From Planctomycetaceae bacterium (GTDB lineage: Bacteria > Planctomycetota > Planctomycetia > Planctomycetales > Planctomycetaceae), in NCBI GenBank assembly GCA_015485495.1, contig WFTL01000037.1, positions 1 through 41,001 on the forward strand: 41,001 nucleotides of DNA. The letters run 5' to 3'. The notes beneath the pieces were generated by a model. The model searched no databases and was not told the DNA's origin. It was given only the letters and a program-made list of their open reading frames with translations. Below, piece by piece: positions 9,663 to 18,121 of this stretch. Made by a program: the position numbers and the translations under genes. The stretch's first letter is position 1, and every line of letters starts with the position of its first letter.

Positions 9663-11699
9663 ATGACGCGTTCATCAAAGGGCCTGGCGGCGGTGCTGCT
9701 GCTGGTGTTGCCGGCAATTCCTGAGGGAACGGCGGCGGGCAATGACCGGAGCCGCGGGTATCGCATCGGCTGCGGCAGTGCTGACATCACCGGTCCGGTG
9801 ACAGGGGTTCCGTTCTGGGGGTTCGTGCGGGCGGATCAGATCGGGCGCGGGCTGCATCTGCGTCAGCGGGCCCGGGCGTTTCTTGTTATCGATGAACACG
9901 ACAGCCGCCTGGTACTGATTGTCTGCGATCTGGGATCGATCACTCAGGAACTCACGCTGGAAGTTCTGGACCGGCTGCAGCAGGAATTCGGCGATCTGTA
10001 CACGCAGCGCAACGTCATTCTGTCGGCCACGCACACGCATGCGGCTCCGGCGGGTTTCTGGCACGCGGGGGTGGGAACGCCGTTCGGAACGCCGTTTTAT
10101 CGGGAGTACTTCCGGAACATTGTCGACGGTGTCGTGTCGGCCGTGCGGCACGCTCACCGGACGGCCCGTCCCGGCCGCATTCTGCTGGCCCGGGGCGACG
10201 TGCCCGACGCCGGAGTCAATCGGTCTCTGGTGGCGTATATGAACAATCCGGCAGAAGAACGGGCCCGCTATTCCGGCAGCACGGATACGACGATGACCCT
10301 GCTGCGATTCGAAACGGCCGACGGACCGATCGGCTGTCTGAACTGGTTCGCCGTGCATCCGACGACCATGACGTATCACAACCGTCTGGTGTCCGGCGAC
10401 AACAAAGGGTATGCGGAACGGGCCTTTGAAAAAGCAGAAGGCGTGCTGTATCGGCGGCCCGATGATTTCGTGGCAGCGTTCGCGCAGTCGAACTGCGGGG
10501 ACGTCACCGGAAATCTCAACCTGGACAACACCGGACCGGGGGAAACCGAATTCGAAACCACGCGGATCATCGGTCACCGGCAGTATGCGGTGGCCCGGGA
10601 ACTGTTCGAACAGGCGGAAGACGAACTGCACGGGCCGGTGGTTTCGCGTCAGGCGTGGGTGGATCTGTCCTGCGTCCGCGTGCGTCCGGAATTCACCGGC
10701 GGAAGTGAACAAAGGACCGCTCCGGCCGCCTGGGGGTATGCCTTCGCGGCCGGATCGACGGAAGACGGAGGCGGTCATCCGCTGTTCCGGGAAGGCATGA
10801 CCGAACCGGTTCCGCTGCTGGAATTCACTCTGGATCAGCAGTTTCCGGATGCCCGTCCCGACGAACAGCTTCGGAAACTCCACGCCCCGAAGGCCATTTT
10901 GCTGGCGCCGGGAAACAACATGCCGCAGGCGGGGGTGGGCCGTCCCGTGTCGCTGACGGTTGCCCGTCTGGGGCCGCTGGTTCTGGCGGCCGGGCCGGCC
11001 GAATTCACCACGATGGCCGGGCGGCGGATTCGTGACACGCTGCGCCGAGTGTGCGGTCCCGAATCGGTCCGTGATGTCGTGATCGCCGGTTACAGCAACG
11101 GGTACGCCGGATATGTGACGACCCGTGAAGAATACGAAACGCAGCAGTACGAAGGCGGACACACTCTGTTCGGTCCGTGGACTCTGGCCGCTTATCGCCA
11201 GGAATTCGCCGCTCTGGCCGCATCACTCAATGAAGACCCTGTGGAAACGCCGGTTCCCGACCGATTCACGGACCTGCGCGGGCAGGTCACTTCCGCCCCG
11301 CTGGCCGTCGGCCCCGACACCCCGCCGGCGGCCGGACAGTTCGGGGATGTTCTGCTGCCGCCTCAGTCGGCATACCGCCGGGGACAGACCGTCACCGTGT
11401 CCTTCCGGACCGTGAATCCGCGCAACCATTATCCGCATCCGGAATTCGTGCGGGTGGAACGGCAGGAAGCGGCCGGCTGGACGACGGCAGCCATCGATGC
11501 GGACTGGTCCGTGCGCGTGGAATTCGACTGCGACGACGCTTCGCCGGGGGCCTGCCGGATGACCGTGCACTGGACTCCGGAAAACGATTCGCCCGTCGGC
11601 ACCTGTCGCATCGTTCACACCGGTTCCTGGCGTTCGGAAGCCGACGGGCCGGAACAGTCCTTTTCCGGACAGACCGAACCGTTCCGGCTGGACGACTGA
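9663..11699 (+). CDS. Neutral (alkaline, non-lysosomal) ceramidase, complete
   Basis: The protein has 678 residues, close to the ~670 of the Pseudomonas aeruginosa enzyme, which hydrolyses the N-acyl bond of ceramide to sphingosine and fatty acid. A signal peptide covers about residues 1-25. Catalytic-domain motifs (PF04734) are all visible: SATHTH with H124 and H126, VHPTTM with H232, VSGDNKGYA with candidate nucleophile S244, SNCGDVTGN around 276-283, GPAEFTTMAGRR with a candidate zinc-ligand Glu, and GYAGYVTTREEYETQQYEGG with the matching Tyr. The C-terminal Ig-like domain (PF17048) is present from FGDVLLPP through VNPRNHYPHPEF. With all key residues present, an active secreted enzyme is likely. 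It is the third gene of the rightward run, 70 bp after the acylase. N-acyl lipids other than ceramide could be substrates. Confidence 0.96.
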   Translation: MTRSSKGLAAVLLLVLPAIPEGTAAGNDRSRGYRIGCGSADITGPVTGVPFWGFVRADQIGRGLHLRQRARAFLVIDEHDSRLVLIVCDLGSITQELTLEVLDRLQQEFGDLYTQRNVILSATHTHAAPAGFWHAGVGTPFGTPFYREYFRNIVDGVVSAVRHAHRTARPGRILLARGDVPDAGVNRSLVAYMNNPAEERARYSGSTDTTMTLLRFETADGPIGCLNWFAVHPTTMTYHNRLVSGDNKGYAERAFEKAEGVLYRRPDDFVAAFAQSNCGDVTGNLNLDNTGPGETEFETTRIIGHRQYAVARELFEQAEDELHGPVVSRQAWVDLSCVRVRPEFTGGSEQRTAPAAWGYAFAAGSTEDGGGHPLFREGMTEPVPLLEFTLDQQFPDARPDEQLRKLHAPKAILLAPGNNMPQAGVGRPVSLTVARLGPLVLAAGPAEFTTMAGRRIRDTLRRVCGPESVRDVVIAGYSNGYAGYVTTREEYETQQYEGGHTLFGPWTLAAYRQEFAALAASLNEDPVETPVPDRFTDLRGQVTSAPLAVGPDTPPAAGQFGDVLLPPQSAYRRGQTVTVSFRTVNPRNHYPHPEFVRVERQEAAGWTTAAIDADWSVRVEFDCDDASPGACRMTVHWTPENDSPVGTCRIVHTGSWRSEADGPEQSFSGQTEPFRLDD

Positions 11700-11717
11700 T
11701 CCGCAGGCCCGTTTCGG

Positions 11718-12536
11718 TCACGGTGCGGGAGCAGCCGGCGGCGGTGGCGGCGGAGCAGCAGGAGCGGGTGCCGGAGCGCTGCTTCCTGCCGGCGACGGTG
11801 GCGCGGAAGACGAATGGCTGGGGGTGACTCCGGCGTCGTACATGAGGTGATGCAGGGTGGCTGCAGACAGTTCCAGTTTGTTCAGAATGCCGAGCTGGCC
11901 AACCTGCCGATGATGGATCCGCGACCAGCCCCGGATCTCCTGGTCGATGTGATGCAGCACGGCATCGGCACCGTCCAGCCGGGCAGCGATGTTCGTGCGG
12001 TCGGCCGCGTGGTCAGCCGCATGGATCTGGCGGACTGTCTGCAGCAGGTTCCACGCCTCAGCGTACGTCTGTCGAAATCCGCGGTTGTGAGAGTAGTTGT
12101 AGTGCATGTCCAGGCACAGATCGTTGAGCAGGACTTCCAGACGCCCCGACAGGTCGTCGACATGAGCAAACGCCCCGAATTCCAGACGTGTCGGTACGAC
12201 CGGCTGTGCCGTGTGGTGACCTCGGGGAACGGACACCGTCCGAGGCCAGTAGTAATGGACGCCGGACACCACCGCGTACGTTCCGTGATAACGGCCGAAT
12301 CCATGTGCAACGAACGAATGCCCGTGACGGCTGCCGGAGTGACCGCCGTGTCCGATGGTATGCCCGCCGCTGCGATGCCCTCCACTGCCGTGATGTCCTC
12401 CACTGCCGTGGCTTCCTCTGCCGTGATGCCCGCCGCTGCGATGCTGTGCCTGGGCTGCTGATGAAAGGATCAGACTGCAGACGGCCAGCAGGACCGCTGT
12501 GCCCCGGATCCATCGAAAAGTCAGTTCGCCAGCCAT
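11718..12536 (-). CDS. Secreted His/Gly-rich protein
   Basis: The protein has 272 residues. I choose the ATG at 12536 because it places a clear signal peptide (MAGELTFRW, a hydrophobic core, then SSAAQA) at the N-terminus. The open frame continues upstream to 12827 but that extension looks non-coding. AAAGGGA precedes the start. Residues ~32-75 are repeated Gly-Ser-Gly-Gly-His units, likely metal binding. The central part (~110-215) is helical with many His (LEVLLNDLCLDMHYNY, AEAWNLLQTVRQIHAADHAADR). The tail is Ala/Pro-rich. I do not recognise a named family, although His-rich secreted proteins of this type occur in planctomycetes. Its end lies 18 bp from the end of the convergent ceramidase gene. 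Confidence 0.8.
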   Translation of the reverse strand: MAGELTFRWIRGTAVLLAVCSLILSSAAQAQHRSGGHHGRGSHGSGGHHGSGGHRSGGHTIGHGGHSGSRHGHSFVAHGFGRYHGTYAVVSGVHYYWPRTVSVPRGHHTAQPVVPTRLEFGAFAHVDDLSGRLEVLLNDLCLDMHYNYSHNRGFRQTYAEAWNLLQTVRQIHAADHAADRTNIAARLDGADAVLHHIDQEIRGWSRIHHRQVGQLGILNKLELSAATLHHLMYDAGVTPSHSSSAPPSPAGSSAPAPAPAAPPPPPPAAPAP

Positions 12537-12986
12537 TTCGTTCCCTTTCGTCGAAAAGTGTGCCGAGCATCCGTGTGTGCTGCCGAACGGCTTCTGCTCA
12601 ACACGGAATCTCGAAAGGCGGCCCGGGGACTTTGCCACAATCGTGCAGCCGCAGGAACATCGTTGAGCCGGAAGAAACCACTGGCGATTTTCTGAACAGC
12701 AGTCTGTCACGTGCAGCCAGTTCATTCTGCCTGTTGAAGTCGCGGATTGCGAGCACCAAAGCTGCCAAATGCCGGCAACCCTGATGGACAGCCCAAACCG
12801 TTGATGCCCGACGGCCTTTCGCAACATGGCTGAGGCACCCGTGTTACGGGACCTGACGGTTCTGGTGTCTGACAGGGCTGCAGGTGTCCGACGCCCGGAA
12901 TGAAAACCGTCTGCATGCCCGCCGGGCGTCCCCCTGATTTCGACCTGCAGAAAGAATGCGGCAGATCAGAGCGCCGCGGACACCGT
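12537..12986. other. Intergenic stretch, no gene seen
   Basis: These 450 bases lie upstream of the His-rich gene and downstream of the epimerase gene, both leftward. Short frames exist on both strands but lack convincing composition, a start signal or a family match. Only minor inverted repeats are visible, for example GCCC-GGC-GGGC near 12918-12928. The promoter of the His-rich gene presumably lies at the left end. Confidence 0.5.
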
Positions 12987-13973
12987 TCACGTGCGGTGAC
13001 GGCACGATTCGGCGACATCACGGATGATCGTGTCCAGACTGCGGGTCATACGATGTCCGGTCAGTTCCTGGAGCCGTTCGATGCACGGCACGCGCCGCTG
13101 CATGTCTTCGAAGCCGTCTCCATACACGTCACTGTACGGGACGAACCGCAGTTCGCTGCGGCTGCCCGTGATTTCCACGACTCGTTCAGCCAGGTCCCGG
13201 ATTGTGACTTCTTCGTCGCTGCCCACATTGATGACTTTCCCGAAGCAGGCAGGGGTGTCCAGAATCGTGACCAGAGCGGCCGTGACGTCGGACACATGAG
13301 CGAAACAGCGGGACTGCCGACCGTCTCCGTGAATTTCGATGGGCTCATTGCGCAGCGCCGCCTGGACGAACCGCGGCACCACCATTCCGTATTTTCCCGT
13401 CTGACGGGGACCAACCGTATTGAACATCCGCACGATGGCGACCGGCAGGCGGGTTTCGCGCCAGTGGGCCAGTGCGAGAAACTCATCGAGGGCCTTCGAA
13501 CAGGCATAGGCCCAGCGATGCCTGCTGGTCGGGCCGGTGACAACATCGTCGTCTTCACGAAACGGAATGTGAGTTCCTTTTCCGTAAACTTCGCTTGTGC
13601 TGGTGATCAGGACCGGTTTCCGGTAGCGCGAACAGTACCGCAGGACGATTTCCGTTCCGCCGACAATCGTCTGAATCGTTTTCACCGGCTGTTCGATGAT
13701 GAGTTTGACGCCGACGGCCGATGCCAGGTGGAACACCCGGTCGTGCGATCGAATGAGGTCTTCCATGAGGTGTTCATTGAACACCGTGTCGATCAGCAGC
13801 CGAACGTTCTCGTGCCCTTCCAGATGGGCGATGTTTGCATAGTTGCCAGTCGAGAGATCATCGAGAATCGTGACGGCGCTGCCGCGGTCGAGCAGCCGTT
13901 CGGCCAGGTGGCTTCCCACGAATCCGGCGCCGCCGGTGATCAGAACGTGCTGCTGTGCCATGGAGGCGTCCAT
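12987..13973 (-). CDS. NAD-dependent sugar-nucleotide epimerase/dehydratase (extended SDR)
   Basis: The protein has 328 residues and is a typical extended short-chain dehydrogenase. The Rossmann motif GGAGFVGSH is at residues 14-22 and the catalytic YACSK (Y156, K160) follows ITSTSEVYG (123-131). FNTVGPRQTGKYGMVVPRFV and the GDGRQSRCFAHVSD block match the UDP-glucose 4-epimerase / UDP-glucuronate decarboxylase group. It probably acts on a nucleotide sugar for surface polysaccharide or glycoprotein. The exact reaction cannot be read from the sequence. Two starts are possible: ATG 13973, and ATG 13961 (MAQQHVLITGG), which has a better-spaced AGG upstream. No glycosyltransferases are adjacent. 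Confidence 0.92.
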   Translation of the reverse strand: MDASMAQQHVLITGGAGFVGSHLAERLLDRGSAVTILDDLSTGNYANIAHLEGHENVRLLIDTVFNEHLMEDLIRSHDRVFHLASAVGVKLIIEQPVKTIQTIVGGTEIVLRYCSRYRKPVLITSTSEVYGKGTHIPFREDDDVVTGPTSRHRWAYACSKALDEFLALAHWRETRLPVAIVRMFNTVGPRQTGKYGMVVPRFVQAALRNEPIEIHGDGRQSRCFAHVSDVTAALVTILDTPACFGKVINVGSDEEVTIRDLAERVVEITGSRSELRFVPYSDVYGDGFEDMQRRVPCIERLQELTGHRMTRSLDTIIRDVAESCRHRT

Positions 13974-14361
13974 CCTGCTGAAACGGTTCCACGTTCGAAA
14001 AAACGGCTGCCGCGTCCGACTGCCGGTGGCGGATCCGGACCCCTGCCGCTGGTTGACTGTGCAGGATCAGATTCGACGATCCGAAACCAATCGGAATCCG
14101 ACAGACAGCCTGTCGTATTCGATGCGTACGCGAAAAACAGCCAAAGTGGCGGCAAAAATCGGCCTGCGCACTGTTTTTCCGAACAGCCGGGAATCCGTCT
14201 GCACTGCTGGCGCCGCTGTGTTGCCACACCGGGCTGTCCCGCCGTCGGCGCGGTTTTCCGCAGATGCCTTCCTCAGATGCCGTCAGGCCGCTTCCAGGCG
14301 CAGCCTGTCAACGGGTCTGGCCCGGTTCCGGGTGGCCGAATCGTTTCCGCCGGGGATGCGA

Positions 14362-14673
14362 TCAGTATCCGCTGACTTCCTGCCGCCCGGGAGAATTGCA
14401 GGTGATGTTGCAGGCGTTGTCGCATTCGTCTTCGAAATCGAGGAACGTGCTGCCCACGGATTCGCCTTTGGGTCCGGCGGCCAGCGTGTAGTAATACGTC
14501 TGGTTGATGCCGCCGATGGCCGATCCGACATCCTCCAGTTCCTGGTTCACATTGAAGCTCATTTCCGTCAGACCGACGATCATGCCGATGACCACAATCG
14601 TGCCAACAAGAACCAGTTCCGCGGAAACCACGAAACCGCATTCGTCGTTTTTGAGTGCGCTGAAAATGTGCAT
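14362..14673 (-). CDS. Small type IVb (Flp)-pilin-like protein
   Basis: The protein has 103 residues. A short polar leader (MHIFSALKNDECG) is followed by a single hydrophobic helix at about 14-36 (FVVSAELVLVGTIVVIGMIVGL). The Glu in the SAE context near the start of the helix recalls Flp/TadF-like pilins. The C-terminal part is Cys-containing (ECDNACNITC), perhaps disulfide bonded outside the membrane. The start at 14673 is chosen because AGGGGAG lies 9 nt upstream; ATGs at 14703 and 14706 lie before that site. Similar mini-pilins are frequent in planctomycetes, but no pilus assembly genes are nearby. The role is inferred only from architecture. Confidence 0.78.
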   Translation of the reverse strand: MHIFSALKNDECGFVVSAELVLVGTIVVIGMIVGLTEMSFNVNQELEDVGSAIGGINQTYYYTLAAGPKGESVGSTFLDFEDECDNACNITCNSPGRQEVSGY

Positions 14674-14682
14674 CTGAATGGT

Positions 14683-14689
14683 CTCCCCT
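14683..14689 (-). promoter_or_regulatory. Shine-Dalgarno site deciding the pilin-like start
   Basis: AGGGGAG on the minus strand lies 9 nt before the ATG at 14673, arguing against the ATG codons at 14703 and 14706. Confidence 0.7.
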
Positions 14690-14852
14690 GTTTTCGTTTT
14701 CATCATCTTGTTCGTCAGACGGCAGCTCGGTCCCGTGTCCGGGAAGGTCTGGTCGGTCTGTGGTACCGCCGTGTCGTGTTCACTGACTGGTCTGTTTGAC
14801 GGGACAGCCTGCGGAAGGCGCCGTGTTGACGGGCCGGCACGAGCTGCACGTC

Positions 14853-14873
14853 GGCAGACTGATCCTGTCTGCC
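14853..14873. repeat. Inverted repeat, 7-bp arms
   Basis: GGCAGAC and GTCTGCC are separated by 7 nt. The repeat is about 180 nt upstream of the pilin-like start and could be an operator or a leader hairpin. Confidence 0.4.
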
Positions 14874-14922
14874 TAATATGGGTTGCCAATGGGCGTCACG
14901 TCGAAAAAAAACAAACGGCTGA

Positions 14923-14944
14923 ACACCGGCGGTACGGCCGGTGT
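14923..14944. repeat. Perfect 8-bp hairpin
   Basis: ACACCGGC pairs with GCCGGTGT around a 6-nt loop. The flanks GGGCGT (14891-14896) and ACGCCC (14954-14959) could form an outer stem, giving a two-tier structure of about 70 nt. It matches no known riboswitch class that I recognise. Confidence 0.4.
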
Positions 14945-15328
14945 GTTGCCAAAACGCCCCATGAAACGATGCCGGATTCCGGAATGAACCGCACGGCCCT
15001 GTGAAAACCCGGGCGGTTCGGGTGCCGCGGCATGGAACAGTCTGCTGCATTCCGGCCACATCCGGCGTCGGTGATTTTCGAAAAACGTCTCCTGCAGAGG
15101 ACAGAACAAACCGGACGGACGCCGTCCTGGCCGGTTCCGGCGCCCGCGTGACACACAATTTCTGCAGAATCGTTCCAGACGAAATCGGTACAACGTGGGG
15201 GCAGATGCGTATGATGCACCGGAATCGGCCGTCCTTGCTGTCGTTTCTGCCCGCTGTCCGTTCCCCGTGGCGGGCCGGCGGTCGATGGCAGGGCACTGAG
15301 ACGGATCACGGGTTGCTGTGAGGATTGT

Positions 15329-18097
15329 GTGAAATCATTCGGCCGGCATGTGCTGTCACGATTCCGGTGCCCGGCGGCTGTTCGGGTGCTGCTGACCGGA
15401 ATGCTGCTGACCGGGTTTGGTGTGGGCCGTGCGTCATCGGCCTTTTCTGACACCGGTCCGGATCGCCTGCAGATCGACGTTCTGGAGTTCCGGTTTCAGT
15501 CGCCGACCAGCAACGCACTGGGCCGGCTGACCGGCCGGCTGGAATTGTTTCTGGAGATCACGAATGTGTCGTCGCAGGCACTGGCGGTGTCCGAATCGCA
15601 GTGGCAGCTTCACTATGCCGAACGGTCCGCGTCTCCGCGTCCTCGCCGGACCGATCGTCTGTTTCGGACTGCGAAGGTTCTGCCGCCCGGCGAATCGGTG
15701 GCCGGATGGATCAGCTTTCAGGTGGCGTCGGGATCCCCCAGAGAAGTGCCGCTGCGGCTGGAATGGAATCCCGGAGCCAGACCGGTGTCCGTCGATCTCA
15801 ACGCGGCCCTGCGTCGCCTGATGAATGTCCGCACAGAGCGCATCGGACATCAGGGCTGTCTGGCTCGGATTCGCATCAGTCGGACGATCGACCTGCCGGC
15901 GCTGTGGGTGATCGACCGGGAACTGCGAAACGTCAGTCAGGCGGGAGTCAGCCGGGTGGTGCTGTCGGCCGACCGCATCGATCAGAAACGTCTGCCGACG
16001 GCCGTGTTCCAGTGGCTGAAGCAGGCGGGCCGCCGCGGGGCCATGCTGAGACAGCGGGTCCCCCGCGGGTTTCCTCCACCCGTTCAGTTCACGGAGTTCC
16101 ATGTGAGCGGATTTCAGTACAGCGGTCATCATCCCGGTCCGCTGCTGCATGCATCCGAAACGGAAGCCATTGCGGCCGCCGTTCGGTCGCTTTATGAAGG
16201 GCTTCCGGTGGCGGAAGCCCTGCGGGAACTGTCTTCCGATATTCCCGGCATTCGACGGGCGGCTCTGGAATCGTGCATCGATCGGCTGAGCGATGCGGAA
16301 CTGCAGGACGTGCTGTCCCGGGCCCGCCAGGGAACACCGGCTGACCTGAAACTCACTCTGGACCTGCTGGATCGGGTGAGCAGTCCGCTGGGCGTATCGA
16401 CACTGCAGGAAACCCTGCTGTCCTGGATGCACGGAACGGCCGGTCCGCGCGTGCTGCCCGATACGGTCCGCACGGCTGCACGCACTCTGGTTCGGTGTAT
16501 CGGTCCTGACACGGACGCTGCCCTGCGGTCGGTGTGGGCCGAAGCGGTCCGGTTTCCGGATCTCCGGGAAGCGATTGTTCAGGAGATCATGGAGACGCAG
16601 GATCTGCGCTGGCTGGCTTTCGTGTCGGAACATGCCACCGTTCAGCTCGAACGAGCCTCGGCCAGTCCCCGGTCTTCGGATGCGGCCGCCCCGGCTGATG
16701 CGGGCACCGGCGACAACAGCACGGCCGGCCGCACGCCGGCGCAACCGGTGCCGCCCGATCCGGTTCTCGTCAGTCCGCATCTGCCGCGGATGCTGGCGTT
16801 TCTGCATCGGCACGACGGCACGTTTCTGGAATCTGCGAGGAAATATCTGCTGCGGGTGACAGATCCGAAAGCACAGGACGTGCTGCTGGGCATGGTGGCT
16901 TCGTCGCCCGAACTGTCGGATGCGCACCTGGCTGCTGCATGCATCACCCGACGGCTGGAATCCGGTCTGCTCACTTCCGAACTGATCCGTACCATTCAGC
17001 AGTCGCCCGATTCCCGCTGGACCGAACGGCTGTATGACCTGCAGCAGTCGGGGCAGCCGCAGTATCGAAAAATGCCCGTGTTCGCCGCCGTGCTGCGCTG
17101 TGCCACCGATGAACAGCTCAGCGTCATCATCGACAGCCGGTCATTGCCCCGTCGGCTGCGCCCGCAGCTTCTCAGACGACTCATCGAATGGCGGCACCCG
17201 CGGGCCGTGGACGTTCTTGCGGAATCTCTGGACGGATCTCCGGCCGACGTGGCCGCGGCTTTGAGGGCGGTGGCCGGGCACCTGACGCCTGAGATTCTGC
17301 AGTTGCTTCTGGATCGTTATCACGCCGCCTGTCAGGCGATCGCGGCCGCGGATGAACCAGATGTCGAACTCGTGCAGCGGGCCCGACAGCTTCTCGGGCA
17401 GATCGGACAGGTGGATCACCCGGAAGCGCGGCGCGCCATCAACCGCAGTCTGATATCCCCGGTGGAAGATCTGCGGCGGGAAGCCCGTCTGCGGCTGCAG
17501 CGCGATCAGCGGTTTTCCAGTGTGAGGCGGCGGCGAGACGAGGTGTGGGAAAAGAAACGCCAGGGGCAGTATCGGGAAGCTCTGGAACTGGCGAACGAAC
17601 TGGTGGAACTGGATCCGCTGTCGGCCGACCTGCGGCTGGTCCGTGCTTCCCTGCTGCTGAGGGCCGATGATGTGGCGTCCGCTCTGGAGGACATCGAACA
17701 GGCGAACCGCTTCAGTCCTGGAGACGTGTTTACCGAAAGCACGCTCGCTCTGGCCCGCGTTCGTTCCGGAAACATTCATGATGGCCTGGAACTGGCCGAA
17801 CAGACCCTCCGACGCGTGCCGCCGCAGGTGGAATCGTATTACCGCTGGACCCTGTACAACACGGCCTGCGTTTACGGACGAGCGGCAGAACAGAAGAGCA
17901 TGCCGGATTCCGATCGTGCGGCTTTTCGGCAGCGCGGACTGGAACTGCTGACGCAGTCTGTCGACGCCGGAATCGACGATTTCGATCACGTCACGAACGA
18001 TCCGGACCTGATCGTGTTCCACGACGACCCGGCCTGGCCGGATCTGCTGAAACGCATCGAACGCAATGCGGCCGGAAAAGCGGCCGCTGATCGCTGA
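15329..18097 (+). CDS. Secreted 922-residue helical-repeat protein with C-terminal TPRs
   Basis: Translation starts at GTG 15329, with an AGGA-containing leader. A signal peptide covers about residues 1-38. Residues ~45-170 are a beta-rich module (LQIDVLEFRFQSPTSN, LELFLEITNVSSQ) resembling an Ig/DUF-type domain. Residues ~290-740 are HEAT-like helices (AVRSLYEGLPVAEALRELSSDIPGIRRAALES). There is an Ala/Pro/Thr linker near 445-475. Residues ~735-850 look like tetratricopeptide repeats (YREALELANELVELDPLSAD). The C-terminus (GIDDFDHVTNDPDLIVFHDD) matches the ending often seen in planctomycete TPR proteins. A periplasmic scaffold role is possible. No catalytic motif is visible. It converges on the aldo/keto reductase gene with a 24-bp gap. 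Confidence 0.87.
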   Translation: MKSFGRHVLSRFRCPAAVRVLLTGMLLTGFGVGRASSAFSDTGPDRLQIDVLEFRFQSPTSNALGRLTGRLELFLEITNVSSQALAVSESQWQLHYAERSASPRPRRTDRLFRTAKVLPPGESVAGWISFQVASGSPREVPLRLEWNPGARPVSVDLNAALRRLMNVRTERIGHQGCLARIRISRTIDLPALWVIDRELRNVSQAGVSRVVLSADRIDQKRLPTAVFQWLKQAGRRGAMLRQRVPRGFPPPVQFTEFHVSGFQYSGHHPGPLLHASETEAIAAAVRSLYEGLPVAEALRELSSDIPGIRRAALESCIDRLSDAELQDVLSRARQGTPADLKLTLDLLDRVSSPLGVSTLQETLLSWMHGTAGPRVLPDTVRTAARTLVRCIGPDTDAALRSVWAEAVRFPDLREAIVQEIMETQDLRWLAFVSEHATVQLERASASPRSSDAAAPADAGTGDNSTAGRTPAQPVPPDPVLVSPHLPRMLAFLHRHDGTFLESARKYLLRVTDPKAQDVLLGMVASSPELSDAHLAAACITRRLESGLLTSELIRTIQQSPDSRWTERLYDLQQSGQPQYRKMPVFAAVLRCATDEQLSVIIDSRSLPRRLRPQLLRRLIEWRHPRAVDVLAESLDGSPADVAAALRAVAGHLTPEILQLLLDRYHAACQAIAAADEPDVELVQRARQLLGQIGQVDHPEARRAINRSLISPVEDLRREARLRLQRDQRFSSVRRRRDEVWEKKRQGQYREALELANELVELDPLSADLRLVRASLLLRADDVASALEDIEQANRFSPGDVFTESTLALARVRSGNIHDGLELAEQTLRRVPPQVESYYRWTLYNTACVYGRAAEQKSMPDSDRAAFRQRGLELLTQSVDAGIDDFDHVTNDPDLIVFHDDPAWPDLLKRIERNAAGKAAADR

Positions 18098-18121
18098 TGT
18101 TCCGCAAAGGCCGCAGATCGG

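Larger units (their letters stand above)
14674..15328. other. Divergent intergenic region with inverted repeats
   Basis: These 655 bases separate the leftward pilin-like gene from the rightward repeat-protein gene. No frame in it looks like a real gene. It contains two inverted repeats (14853-14873 and 14923-14944), a T-rich run on the minus strand near 14902-14910, and a weak TATTAG-like element on the minus strand near 14873-14879. It presumably carries both promoters. Confidence 0.5.

Noticed and set aside
12360-12450. Short tandem DNA repeats that might be a CRISPR or VNTR
   Set aside because: They are codons of the Gly-Ser-Gly-Gly-His units inside the His-rich gene; there are no unique spacers.
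12900-14375. Long plus-strand frame of 491 codons
   Set aside because: It lies opposite the epimerase gene and reads as low-quality sequence; the minus strand has the intact Rossmann and YxxxK motifs.
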